A DNA stretch of 64,000 nucleotides from Oidiodendron maius Zn. Its lineage: Eukaryota; Ascomycota; Leotiomycetes; Myxotrichaceae. Both the position numbers and the translations under genes were made by a program. Positions 46,273 through 57,723 of this stretch are shown here, piece after piece. The stretch's first letter is position 1. Every line of letters begins with the position of its first letter. The stretch covers positions 1,550,001-1,614,000 of the forward strand of contig KN832871.1 of assembly GCA_000827325.1 (NCBI GenBank). Direction: 5' to 3'. The notes below the pieces were generated by a model. The model was not told the origin of the DNA and made no database searches. It worked only from the letters and a program-made list of their open reading frames with translations.

Positions 46273-47768
46273 TCATTGCGTCTTCTTTCCGTTTCTCTTC
46301 CCGTTTTGTGGTGCATGAGTATGGTCGTGGTCATGGTCATGATCATGGTTATGGTTGTTGTCTGCTTCCTCTGGCTCTGGGCTCTCGCGTGGACTCACGT
46401 CGCGCTGGATGAATTCATCGAACAGAGATGTCGACATGGTATCCTTGGGCACAAATCGAACTTTGATTCTGCGCACCCCACGAACTTTCGATCCGACAGT
46501 CTCTCTCACGGCAGCTTCTACTTCGGCCACGTTCTCGATCGTCCAGGCTTTTGGCACGGCCAGCTGCAAGTCCACAAGGTAGTTCTGGCCTGACTTGACA
46601 CCCTCAACTTCTCGTAGTTCTACTTGCAAGCCGTTTGATAGATTGGCCAGACTTTTCTTGACCGCTTTAGAGACAGAAGCCTTGATTTCGTCATCAATTC
46701 CTTTGTCCGCCAGCTCGTATAATGCAGCCACGGTGTTGCCCCAACCGGCTTTGATCACCAGAAGAGAAATTAAAAACCCGCCAACAGGGTCCAGCCATGC
46801 TGCATTGTGCAAAAGGTTTGCCCCGAGGATTGCAAAGAGGGTGACGATACCAGTAAGAGAATCAACTCGATGGTGGATTGCGTTTGAAGCCAGGACGGAG
46901 GACTTGCGTTCTCTAGCTACTTTCATTGCTGAAAACGGTAATGTCAACATCTGTATATATAAAAATTGAGGCGGTTCTTACTCGCTTGGTACAGCCATTC
47001 CTTGACAACCACTGTCCCTGCAGCTAGCCACGCGGCATGGAGACTCGGGCCCATTTCTGCATGGCCATGACCATGGCTGTGGCCATGCCCATGCAATGCT
47101 ATCTCTGCAGCAGCTTGAGCATCCAAAAAGAAATGTGCGTAGAGGATCTCGCAGCTATTCAGGCACATAAAGCACCCTCCAAACAGTAGCATTCCACTCA
47201 CTCCCAACGAGCCTAAGCTTTCCACCTTTCCAAAGCCGGTGGGGAAAAGGGCTGTGGGAGGTTTCAAGCTCCACGACACTGTCGCCAATGTCAATACGTC
47301 ACTGGCCAAGTCCGTCAAGCTATGCCACGCGTCTGCAATCATGGATTGCGAATTGAAGACGTATCCTCCCACCCCCTTCGCAACCGCCATCCCGAGGTTC
47401 GAATACAGACCAATTCGAGTTATCCGCACACCGGCATCGTTCTTATTCGTCGACGTGAGGTAGGTATTGTCGTGGTGGTGGTGGTGGTGGTGCGAGTGGC
47501 CCATATGTGTGCGCGTCTGGGTCTGGGCGAGCGTGGCCATTGCTGGATGTTGCGGGTTCAACGGATTCGTAAAAGACTGAAGGCGAGGAAAGGACGGTAA
47601 GGGAGAGCAGGTCTTTGCGATAGAAGTGAAAGCAGGAGAAGAATTAAGAGCGGCTGTCTGGAGGACCCGGAACTGTTTAACGTGATCTGTTCTTCTGAGC
47701 CTCGCCCGCAGCTGAGAAGTTACAGGCATTAAGCGCGATGCCCCATGGTTGGAAGTCGGCAGAGGCAT
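46273..47768 (-). CDS. Cation diffusion facilitator, Mmt1/2-like, 480 aa, 2 exons
   Basis: Exons 47768-46982 and 46928-46273 give 480 aa. The N-terminus is Arg/Ser-rich without acidic residues and looks like a mitochondrial presequence. Six membrane helices follow, carrying the CDF metal-site motifs ADAWHSLTDLASD and NAIHHRVDSLTG (HxxxD pairs), and a C-terminal cytoplasmic-type domain. Three metal-binding-looking tracts stand out: seven consecutive His near residue 100, HGHGHSHGHGH between helices, and HNHDHDHDHDHTHA at the C-terminus. In yeast, Mmt1/2 move iron across the mitochondrial membrane; metal here could be iron, zinc or manganese. An internal Met (MATLAQ) could give a form without the presequence. 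Confidence 0.88.
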
Positions 47769-48081
47769 ATATAGCTGAAGGGCGGAGAGACCCCTCCGAA
47801 AGACGTCTCACAGGGGAACCTGCCACCGAGACGCGCGTCTCTGGGCATCAATCCGAGGCAGTAGGAGGTTAAAACGGCTATGTACGGTGAAAAGCAAACA
47901 TGGGAAGGAAATAGGAATAGTCTGCAGAAGAAAGTGTAGAGAGCGTCCGGAGGTAAGAGAAAGTGGGCGGCGTCTAGGCTGGCATTCGTTGCAGTGATAA
48001 ATGACTAAGCCTACTGACGACCCATCTCTATATTCATTGAGCGCTATCTCGACGGGATTCCAGTATTAGAATGTCTCCTCG
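47769..48081. promoter_or_regulatory. Compact divergent promoter (CDF / sirtuin)
   Basis: 313 bp separate two divergent start codons, both encoding probable mitochondrial proteins. No named site was recognised except the upstream ORF described separately. Confidence 0.4.
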
Positions 48082-48097
48082 ATGCAGAGGCCTCTGA
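48071..48097 (+). promoter_or_regulatory. Upstream ORF overlapping the sirtuin start (ends TGATG)
   Basis: An ATG at 48071, 11 nt before the sirtuin ATG, opens an 8-codon ORF in another frame. Its TGA (48095-48097) overlaps the in-frame ATG for Met6 of the sirtuin as TGATG, an arrangement that permits termination-reinitiation. Ribosomes starting at 48071 would therefore favour the Met6 form. Confidence 0.5.
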
Positions 48098-49308
48098 TGA
48101 GAATCCCCTATACGGGCCCCCTACCTTCGCCTAGGGTTATTCCACGCAATACCGACAACCTCGCTGGCGCAATCGCTGCGCTCTCCAACTTCCTTACTGC
48201 CCCGCCCTCCCCGGCATTGCAACACCCTACTGGGGATCCCGCGTCGACGGTGATATTATCAGGGGCGGGCATTTCGGTAGCATCGGGATTGGCAGATTAT
48301 AGAGGGGCGAATGGGACGTATAGGCTGAACAAGAAATATCGGCCTATATATTACCATGAGTTCCTGGCAAACCACGAGGCGCGGAAGAGATATTGGGCCC
48401 GCAGCTTTCTAGGCTGGATGAATCTACACAAGGCTAGGCCGAACACAACGCACTTCGCTGTCAAAGATTTGGGTGATATGGGTCTGGTGCGGAGTGTCAT
48501 CACGCAAAATGTCGACTCTTTTCATTCGGCAGCCCACCCAGACATCCCAACCCTGGAGCTCCACGGCTATCTTCGCGCTGTGAGATGTGTAACTTGTCAT
48601 AATGAGCAGCCTCGAGACGGCTTTCAAGAAGCATTGTCAAAGCTCAACCCTGCATGGGCAGCATTTCTGGCCGAGGCAGTTGCATCGGGGGCTCTAGATA
48701 CGGAGAATCCAGATGAGAGGCGGGCCAAGGGAATGAGGGTCAACCCTGATGGAGATGTCGATCTTCCTGGAGCCCCCTATACGACATTCAGATACCCAGC
48801 CTGTCCTCACTGTCTAGCTAATCCTCCTCTTGCCGTCGATGGCACACAGACGAGAGTCGAAGTTGATGAAGAAGGTGCTTGGCAACCTATAAGCACAGCT
48901 GGCATCCTGAAGCCATCTGTAGTTATGTTCGGGGAGAGCATAGATGGCCGCGTTAAGGAAGCCTCCGAGCATGCAATTGATGGATCTGGAAAATTGCTGG
49001 TTCTTGGAACCTCCCTTGCTACGTATTCGGCATGGAGACTTGCCCGAAGGGCTCTTGAGAGAGGTATGCCTATTGCTATACTAAATCTTGGTGGTGTGAG
49101 AGGAGAAGAGGAGTTCTTCCAAAATCTCCCTATTGGCCAAGACGGGGAAGCGGGCGTTCGAATCGATATGGGCACTGATAAAGTCCTCCCTGGCCTAGTT
49201 AATCGGTTGAAGGAATCGGGGTATGCTCACTTCCATAAAAGTGATGCTACCACAGCCGCAGATGCACAACAGAAGAACAGTAGAATGTTCAAAGATATGC
49301 TGTCATAA
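48082..49308 (+). CDS. SIRT4-like (class II) sirtuin, 408 aa, intronless
   Basis: A single exon of 408 codons. NAD-binding and catalytic motifs are complete: LSGAGISVASGLADYRG, TQNVDSFH, catalytic His in LELHGYL (about residue 161), zinc pairs CVTC (169/172) and CPHC (241/244), then KPSVVMFGESID and LGTSLATYSAWRL. The YRG variant and overall layout fit class II (SIRT4-type) sirtuins, which are often mitochondrial and act as deacylases, lipoamidases or ADP-ribosyltransferases. A long insertion lies between the two zinc pairs. The N-terminus contains Arg but no acidic residue in the first 22, compatible with a targeting peptide. Absence of introns is unusual in this window. Confidence 0.9.
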   Translation: MQRPLMRIPYTGPLPSPRVIPRNTDNLAGAIAALSNFLTAPPSPALQHPTGDPASTVILSGAGISVASGLADYRGANGTYRLNKKYRPIYYHEFLANHEARKRYWARSFLGWMNLHKARPNTTHFAVKDLGDMGLVRSVITQNVDSFHSAAHPDIPTLELHGYLRAVRCVTCHNEQPRDGFQEALSKLNPAWAAFLAEAVASGALDTENPDERRAKGMRVNPDGDVDLPGAPYTTFRYPACPHCLANPPLAVDGTQTRVEVDEEGAWQPISTAGILKPSVVMFGESIDGRVKEASEHAIDGSGKLLVLGTSLATYSAWRLARRALERGMPIAILNLGGVRGEEEFFQNLPIGQDGEAGVRIDMGTDKVLPGLVNRLKESGYAHFHKSDATTAADAQQKNSRMFKDMLS

Positions 49309-49527
49309 TATGGCCAGTCTCTTATACGAATTATAAGAGCTAATGTATTACCAAACAATACCATATATATCTAACAGTGCAGATAGCTTTGGTAAGACGT
49401 TGAGAAGAGTGTCGTTGAGAAGAGTGTCATTTCTCGTGTTAACGGTAAGGTTCTAAAGGACAGTGCGTTAAATAGGTTTCATATATCGGAGGGGTTGCAG
49501 CTCCATGATGCGAATAGGACTGATTAC

Positions 49528-50190
49528 TCAGTAGAAACCAGGGGGAGACAGTGATTTTGTCTTCTCTGGCTCCTTGTCAGCTGTTTTTGCATCTGCTGTG
49601 ATCTCCTTGCTCGTCTCTAGGTTGCGGCCGTGCTTCGGCTTTAGCTTTCGGGAATTTTCCCAGGCCTGCTCTTCTCGTTCGATCTCTTGCAGTACTACGG
49701 CAAAAAGTCAGTGGGATAACCTTAAAGTATGAAGCATGGCATTGATACCTTCCTCCCATTCCTTCTCCCTCTTTGCATCGCCAGTCCCAAGTAATCCCTC
49801 AACGTCAACATCTTCACCTTTCTGTATCCGCTCAATGATTTCCTTCAGCAATCCAATTTTTGCATCTGCTCTTCGTGTAAAGGCGGCAAATTCATTGCGG
49901 AGGGCGATCATCTGGATGGACATTGACCCTATTAACAAGAAGATGAAGATGAAAAAGGTCGCCGGATTCCACTCTTTGGATCGGAGCTTCTTGGTAACCG
50001 ATCCAGATGTGGCATCTTTTCGAAATGGTTTGGGGATCAAGCTCTTCCAGAAGGAAGGTTGAGTGACGCTGAGTGTCGCGTAGCCTCTCGGGTTTGCGAT
50101 TGCAGGCTGAACGACTCGGAGGGCAAATATCGAACTCCCAAGGTTTGTCGGCGTGAGGACCATTCGCCGCAGTGAAGTCGATTTGTTCAT
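49528..50190 (-). CDS. Predicted mitochondrial membrane protein (DUF5321-like), 202 aa, 2 exons
   Basis: Exons 50190-49749 and 49694-49528 give 202 aa. An N-terminus rich in Arg, Ser and Thr (MNKSTSLRRMVLTPTNLGSS) and a typical mid-sequence cleavage-like RGYATLS suggest mitochondrial import. One membrane segment (NPATFFIFIFLLIGSMSIQM) is followed by a charged helical region likely to form a coiled coil (AKIGLLKEIIERIQKGEDV), then a Lys/Glu-rich tail completed by exon 2. The layout fits a fungal family of unknown function that I recall as DUF5321; the family name is from memory and should be treated as tentative. It diverges from the separase gene with 294 bp between starts. Confidence 0.8.
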
Positions 50191-50484
50191 GGCGGCTGCT
50201 TCTTCTGTTGGAGCCTGGTGCTGAAGGACCTGTCCACCGTTGCTGGCCTAGTCAATTTGTTCATTTGACTTTAAAATTCCAGTCCCGCGGCCTTCCATGG
50301 CCTGATGCGGTTGGTTGCTGTGGCGACGCCAACCCCGGTCATCGCTGGGAACCTGACCATTTCTTCTTCGCGATGTACCAACGACCTACACATACTGCTT
50401 CCTTGGCCCGCCTCAATTTTCTCGCGGCATTTTTTTGGGCAATGTTTGAATCTTAGTTATGCAACTGTTTGGGCTCGCTCTATA

Positions 50485-53400
50485 ATGTCTACTGTATATG
50501 CGACCGCGGATTCGATTCGCGCCGCTACGACCTCCACAGCTACTTGTAGCCCCGCGACTGTAACAGCGCTGAGGGATCTTCTGCTATTAAATTCTGCAAG
50601 CATAAAGACAGGCACCATATCAGTATCTGAGAAGAGTACAAAGCCCGCGACCTCAACGAAGCTAAAAAGTGGCAAGGTAGCTACGAAAACTCGAGGGAAG
50701 GGATTGAAAGATGGAACTCAAGAGAACGGAGAATGGCTGTCTTCAAAGGAACGATTCATATTGGCGACAGAGATTGTCAATTCTACGCTTAAGGCGCTTA
50801 GCGAATCCATCAAAGCACCAACTTCGATACAAAAGAGAGAACCTGTCGCGAAGGAGCTGGTTAAAACATCGTCCGACAGAGTCCTTCGACGTTCAACTTC
50901 CGCACCGCAATCGCCGCTCCAACCGAAATCGCCAAATCGAATGTCTTCCTCGCCCAGTGATTCCACAGGGCTTAGAAGATCGTCTTCTTCACCATCAATC
51001 ATTACTTCCGGCAATATATGTATTGCAGAATGTGCCCGGATTGCCTTCGCGTGTCTCCGCTCATTGCAGTCCTCGAAAGCGCCGGATATAAAGTTGCCGC
51101 GCCATCAGCTTGAGAGTGGGATGTCTGTTCTAATTGGAAAACTAATTTCGTTGGGACTGGATGATTTAGCTTTAAAGGAGCTTATGGCTCTGAAAAAGTT
51201 GCTGGATGGAGAAGCCGACAAGCCCTCCGGTCAGACCAAATTATCGAGGAAGATCCAGCCAACACAGCCATCCCAAACACTGGCTGGGCTGCTGCAATTT
51301 AATGATAAAGTTCTTGAAGGAGAGAAATTGAGCTTAGCTATCATGTCTCAGACACAAGCATTAAGGCTCATAGCCTCCACGCGAAATTACAAGCAGGCCG
51401 AAGCTGCTCTTCCAATCCTAAGGCCGGCACAACCTTCTTCGCCAACAAGCCTCGTACTCTTAGCTGCTACAACGTCGAAAGTCGACAAATGCGCTCGTCA
51501 GCTCCAGTCTATTTCCGAAATACTTCTCTCACTTACACCAAATGTGTCTCCGGCGGATGATACAATAGCTCTTGACCGAAAACTTAGCTTACCACCTGAG
51601 ATTGCATTTCAATTGCAAACCATAGCTCTCCACAATCGAGTTATGTGGTGGAAGCTAGCTGGCCACAAAGCAGATCCAGTAAAAGAGTTGCTTGACCCAT
51701 TTCTTCGTTGCCTATCAGCCTATGCGAGGAGGAATGGTTGCGCTAATAATGAAGCATATCAAATCTCAGTATCTGCCTTCAAATCACTGAAAGAAGCGTT
51801 TCCGGACTTGGAGGATACGACGACAGCCACCGCCCGATCGACGGTAATTGCAATTTATCGGTTGCTAAGTACAATTTCGCAAGAAGCGAGTCTTATAGAT
51901 GAAGCCAATTCTTGGACCCAGAAAGTACTTCTCCTCTTGAATGCCAAGACAGACTCAGAGGCGAAGCGTTGCGCCGTTGTAGCCAGATCCGTAGGATTAT
52001 CACTACGAAGAACGACAAGACACTCCGAAGATGAGGAGCAACTTCTTGGCTTGTTGGACGTCCTTGAGCGACCATTCAGAGGAGAGTCGTCTGAAATTGA
52101 TGATCTTCTTATTGAGATCTCTGCAGTGAGGAGGTCAGCGGTTACACTTCTCGCGAGCAAAAATTCGACAACCTGCAAGCTTACTGACGGCATGCGCGAG
52201 ATGTGCGAATCACTAGTTTTAATGTGCCCTCGATTATCATTGAGGTATATTGGGACTTTTCCTGACGCCCATTGTAGTCCGAAAGATATCATTCGTTACG
52301 AGCAGCGCCGCCAATTTATCAGGAAGTCAGCCATTCATGCCATCGATTCAGCATTATTTTTGATAAGAACATTTCTCAGTGAAAACCGACTAGCATGGGA
52401 TTTGATGGATTCTAAACTTCAGGACTGCCTGCTATTACTGGAACGACTGGATGGACAACCCTCAGAATCTGCCTTAGCAATTGCCAACTCGACTCAGTCA
52501 TATTATGTGCGAATTTCCAATCTCTACTTCTCACAGTATCTAAATATGCGGAGAGACTCTGATAGCCAGAAAGATGGACAACAAATACGAGCTTTGAGAC
52601 GATCAATCGATTCTGTACGCTCCAGACCACAACAAGAGAAGAAAGCCGCTCTGCTGTCAATGAAACTCGAGCGGATGGCCGATATATGCAAGACAGCTGG
52701 CCGATATGATGAGTTATCCAAAACATTGTTGAGTCTCCGGGATGAAATGGTTAGTGAAGGTGTGTTATCTACCGTTGCCGCCGCCGCAGCTACAGGGTCT
52801 ATACAGGCAGCCTGGCGCCAGAATGAGGACACAGAAATACTAGGGCGTACAATTCAAGCTCTCGTGAAAGTCCAGACGAAATACTTGGGCCCTTCGTCCC
52901 AGGCGTCGCTTCTCAACGGGCCGTGGTCGGACGATGAAAGAGGCACAGTACTGGAACAACTTCTGGAGGCGCTGTCAAGCAACCCAAATTCTTCTTCAAC
53001 TCTACAAACGAAAGTTTGCCGAGAATTACTATTCGTATACAACAGTACTCAGTTCCCCATTCGGAGGATGAGAGTACTGGGTCGATTTCTCTCTCTCGAT
53101 ATGACTCAAAGAGAAGCGATTGGAGATATCTTGAAAGAGTCTAATTCATTGGCGACTAAATATCTTACCGTTGAAGGTACCAAAGATGAGGGACTGCAAG
53201 GGTTTTTGAGTCATTTGCGGGCTTTGAATATGGCCTTGCTTGAACTTCAACGGGATATGCCACGGGTCGACGTCTTAAAACAAAGCTTTGCTGTTTGGTC
53301 CAATATTCGGGCAGGAAGCGAGAATTGGAGCTCTGTAGAGGCTCAAATTGAGGATCCGGATACATTTTTGGTTCAGCTGCAGTTAATTGCGGACTTTCTG

Positions 53401-56400
53401 CAGGTAAAAGGCCTTGATGTTACACGACTCTCACTTCTTCGATTGATCAAAGACTTTGAAGAGCTTCGTGCAACTGCCTCCAATCCTGACAATTTCGTGG
53501 TTAGTCTCATACGCTTAGGAGGCCAATGGGCTCAACTTGGGTATTCTGGAAAGGCTGGCTTGGTTTTTGACAGAGCCCAAAGTTATTGCGATGAGAATGG
53601 AGCATTGCCACTTACATGGCTCCAGTTACACCTTGCATATGCCGAATATTTACTAAATATTGGGAATTACGATAAAAGGTATGTCTCCATTTTCATACGG
53701 TAGGAGTCAACTGACATATAAATAGCGAGGAACATCTTTTCCAAGCTCAAAACATGTGTTTTGAAGAGAAGGATTGCCGCACAAAATCCAGTGCACAAGC
53801 AAACCTAAAAAGAAAATTTCAAAAACGCCAGCTGGTTGCAAATGCGTACCTTCTATGTTCAATTCTAGCGATTGAACGCGGTGCGCCACATTTAGCCCTC
53901 GTTCATGCAAAACAGGGCGTGAAACTGCTGCGGCATGCCTGGACCAGTATTGAAGAACGACGGCATCATGAGATCTCCGCATCAGCTCCTTCCCAAACAA
54001 GTATAGAAAGGCTAACAGACGATACGTCGCAACTATGTTTATCGACAATTGCTGCTTCTGGTACGGAGAATCAGGAGTCACAGACTGGCTCAGAGTTTTG
54101 GGCGCTAATCACTCCCCTCTTTCGAGGCCTTTCTCATCTATCGGAAATTTACGCCCATCATGGCATGTTTCAAGAGACAATGTACTATGCAGAGCAGGCA
54201 CTGAAGCTCGTCGAGAAAGTTGGCTCTAAAAGACAAGCTGCAATTGCATCCGCATATTTGGGTGGGATATGGCTCAAAGCCGGGGCGCTTGATAAAGGAG
54301 CCGAATTTCTTGTGGCGGCGAAAGGTCTTCGCCCATCATACGAGGAGCATAGCAGAGATACAGCCCTTCTGGTCTATCAGCTTGGTAACATGCAGGGTCT
54401 TCTTGGCGATCAAAAGGCTGAATTAGCTGCTTACGAAGAAGTGAAGACATGTTTGGATAATTTAACCAGGGAGGACTTTATTAATGCAGCGGATCGAATT
54501 CTCGATCCGGCTGAAGAGTTGGACAAAAAGATGGCACAACTTGCCGTCTCGAAGAAGAAGACTCCTGCAAAGAAGACTACAACTCGACAAATGGCAGCCA
54601 CCAATCGAAAAACTACCACCCGCCTGACGCCTGTAATGGATGTTGTCTCATCCGTTATTGAGCAGTGTCTTCCACTGATGTCATTGAAAGCCATGGTTCT
54701 TCGACAGAAAGCCCGGACCATAACGTGCACTAAGGAATTTGCAGATGCTCTTAGCCTCTTGCAAGAAGCTAAAACTTACTCAAAGTCGCAGATTGATGTC
54801 ATTAATCATGGACTGGCAATGGCGAACAGGATGCTCCTCCAGAGTGTTGAACTTATGAATGCAGATCCTTTGTATTCAGTTCTGCAGGAATCGACAATAT
54901 CATTCCCATCAGTTGTAGCACAATTCAAGCTAGACAAGAGCAATGGAGAGCGGTCGTCATTTACACATCCATCTCATTTAGGGAAGTCAAAGGCAGTGAA
55001 GAATAGTACTGATTTCTCTGGATCGAAGAGTCCATCTGCAGAGAGTTTTATTGATAAATTGCACCAAGCTCAAGAATATTTGATGGAGGTGCATTCCGCT
55101 GCCCTTATGACAGCTCCAGTAGCTGTGATCCACTCCGTTTCTTCGCTATTAAATAGTGTTTCTATGCTGCTATCCGCTGCGGACATAGAGAGAGGGAAGC
55201 TTGCCGGCCATCCTGGATTTGCCAGTTGCTTAATTGGTATGTTGCTTTGTTGTGTTTAATTCTCTTGATGTGCTAACTGCTGTAGAAACAGCGAGAACTC
55301 TTGTTCTACGCCGAGAGCGCAGAGCAATCCTGGCTGATCCACAAGCCGGGATTAAGGCTGAGGAGTCTAATTGGCCAAGTCTTCCATCTCTTGACTCGGG
55401 AAGAGCTAGTACTGGCCTCCCATCTGATATGTCCAGGTTTCAGAGGGATTACATTGATATTATTCCGAGTACATGGACGGCAATTTCAATCTCACTGAGT
55501 GATAGCCGCAATGAACTTACCATCAGTAAATTGCAAGCAGGGCATGGTCCGTTTGTGCTTCGTCTGCCACTCGGAAGAAACAACTCAATCGATGCTGACG
55601 AGGAGGTGTTTGGATTTTCTCAATGTCACTCTGAGCTCATGGAAATCATAGAACTGGCAAATGAGACCGCGCATGATGCTCGTGATATGACCACCCGTGA
55701 AGCTAAAAAGGACTGGTGGCGTGAACGAGAAGAGTTGGATTCTCGGCTGAGAAATCTCCTGGAGAACATCGAGAAGGTATGGCTTGGAGGCTTTACTGGT
55801 ATATTCTCGCAGCACGCAACGCGGCAAGGTCTATTAGCTCGGTTCCAAAAATCTTTCCAGGACATTTTGGATAGGCACCTCCCGTCGCGCCAAAAGACTG
55901 GCAAGAAAAGCGCAAATTGTCGTATCACTTTGGACTCTAGAATTCTGGAGCTGTTCATTGGGCTAGGGGATGCGTCTGATGAGAATGTAGACTTTTCAGA
56001 GCCATTAACAGACCTTCTCTATTTTGTCGTCGACATCCTCCAGTTCCATGGCGAAATGAATGCGTACGCGGAAATCGACTTCGACTCAATCGTGGTTGAG
56101 ACCCTCGATACTCTACGCTCTTATCACGAAGCAGCACGTGCATCTACCTCCATTGACGGAGGAAGACATACGATCTTGATCTTGGATAAGGCACTCCATG
56201 CATTCCCCTGGGAATCTCTGCCATGCATGAGGGGTATGGCAGTATCCCGCTTACCTTCACTCGGATCACTTCGCGATCGTATCATTGAGTCGCAGAAAAA
56301 AGCACCAGAAGACGGTCCCCAAGGGCAGTATATTAATCGAAGAAACGGTTCGTACATTCTCAACCCTGGCGGGGATCTCAAATCAACTCAATCCACGTTC

Positions 56401-56919
56401 CAAGAACGCCTTGAATCTCTAAGCGAATGGAACAGCGTCATTGCGCACGAACCTACCCAAGAGGGAATGAAGTCTGATCTTGGATCAAAAGATCTCTTCT
56501 TATACTTTGGCCATGGAAGCGGGGCGCAATATATCAGAGCACGAGAGATCAGGAAGTTGGACAAATGCGCCGTGACGATGTTGATGGGTTGCAGTAGTGG
56601 CGCTCTCACGGAGGCTGGAGAATTCGAGCCATACGGACCGCCCATTAACTACCTCCATGCCGGGAGTCCCGCCTTAGTAGCCACGCTCTGGGATGTTACC
56701 GATAAAGACATTGATCGATTTGCGATGCGGACGTTTGAACATTGGGGGCTGTTCGACAGCCAGGGGAACCGAGCCAGGCGGGAAAAGAAACAAGGGGGAG
56801 GCGAACAGAAGATGTCACTGATCGAGGCTGTTGGCAAGGGAAGAGAAGCTTGCAACCTGCGATATTTGAACGCGGCAGCTGTCTGCGTGTATGGGATCCC
56901 GGTATACTTTTATGACTGA
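50485..56919 (+). CDS. bimB: Separase (separin, BimB/Esp1), 2112 aa, 3 exons
   Basis: Exons 50485-53678, 53726-55236 and 55286-56919 close to 2112 aa, similar to Aspergillus BimB. The C-terminal peptidase C50 domain has the catalytic His in YFGHGSGAQYI (about residue 1978) and Cys in MLMGCSSGAL (about 2004), followed by PALVATLWDVTDKDIDR typical of the caspase-like fold. The long N-terminal part is helical and repeat-like. A basic linker (KKKTPAKKTTTRQ) lies in the middle. Separase cleaves the cohesin kleisin Scc1/Rad21 at anaphase onset and is held inactive by securin. An in-frame ATG exists at 50305, but the 60 extra residues look non-coding, and the start at 50485 (MSTVYATADSIRAATTSTAT) matches the family's usual N-terminus. 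Confidence 0.95.
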
Positions 56920-57723
56920 AGAATCGAGAATGATGTATATATATGTATAACCACTTATAGACACATAGAGCCAAGGCTGAGGAGTGGCACGCGAGGCTGT
57001 AATTATACCCACCCTTTGAGCTTTACTAGGCACCTACTCTCCTTGAATGTATAGCTCCACACACTCCAAACACCGTGAATACTGTAGTCTCTGAGCGATA
57101 TCTTCAAACATCGACTTGTTACTGCAACATCGTCTGAGAGTAGTTGCAGTGTTCGGAATCTGGGGGTGGAAGCTTCGAGAACCCCGCCGGGGATATCAGC
57201 TCCGAGGGGGAAAATAAAAAAAAATTTAATAAATGAGAGTATGGGTAGGAAGAATAGAATAAAATATTAGAAATTAGGAACACGCCATCAAAATGCCGGG
57301 AAGGTGACTGGCACAGAAGAAACCCGTCTCCCCTCCGCAGACATTAACCAGCAGGCACACAGTCCATCTCCCCATTGCCCACGGCCATTATTGGCTCGTT
57401 CTTGAGGCCCAACTCTCCAACCAGCACGCCCAGCACTCCTCAACGCACTTTGAGTGCCTCTGGCGACAGAAAAACATCTCCAAAGACCTGCCACGATCTC
57501 AATCTTTGTTCTGCCTTCGGCTCTGTCCCACCAGCTACCTGCCTCTGTCCAGCGGCCAGCCATCTTCAGGGTTCTTTCTGCTTGCCGGGCGTCGATAGGC
57601 GTGTGAGCCAACCAACGTCCCCCAGTTTTGCCTTTCGACCGTTTTTCCTTGCGCGGTCCTCCCGAACTACACACTAAAAAGTGCATCCCACCGGCCGGGC
57701 ACTAAAACTAAGACTTTCCACAA
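56920..57723. other. Intergenic region separase-DnaJ
   Basis: 804 bp: separase 3' UTR, an A-rich run near 57210-57230, then the CT-rich leader of the next gene. No gene is supported. Confidence 0.45.

Noticed and set aside
50305-50484. 60-residue N-terminal extension of separase from the ATG at 50305
   Set aside because: The extension has no coding character and overlaps the compact divergent promoter; the ATG at 50485 matches the family's N-terminus.
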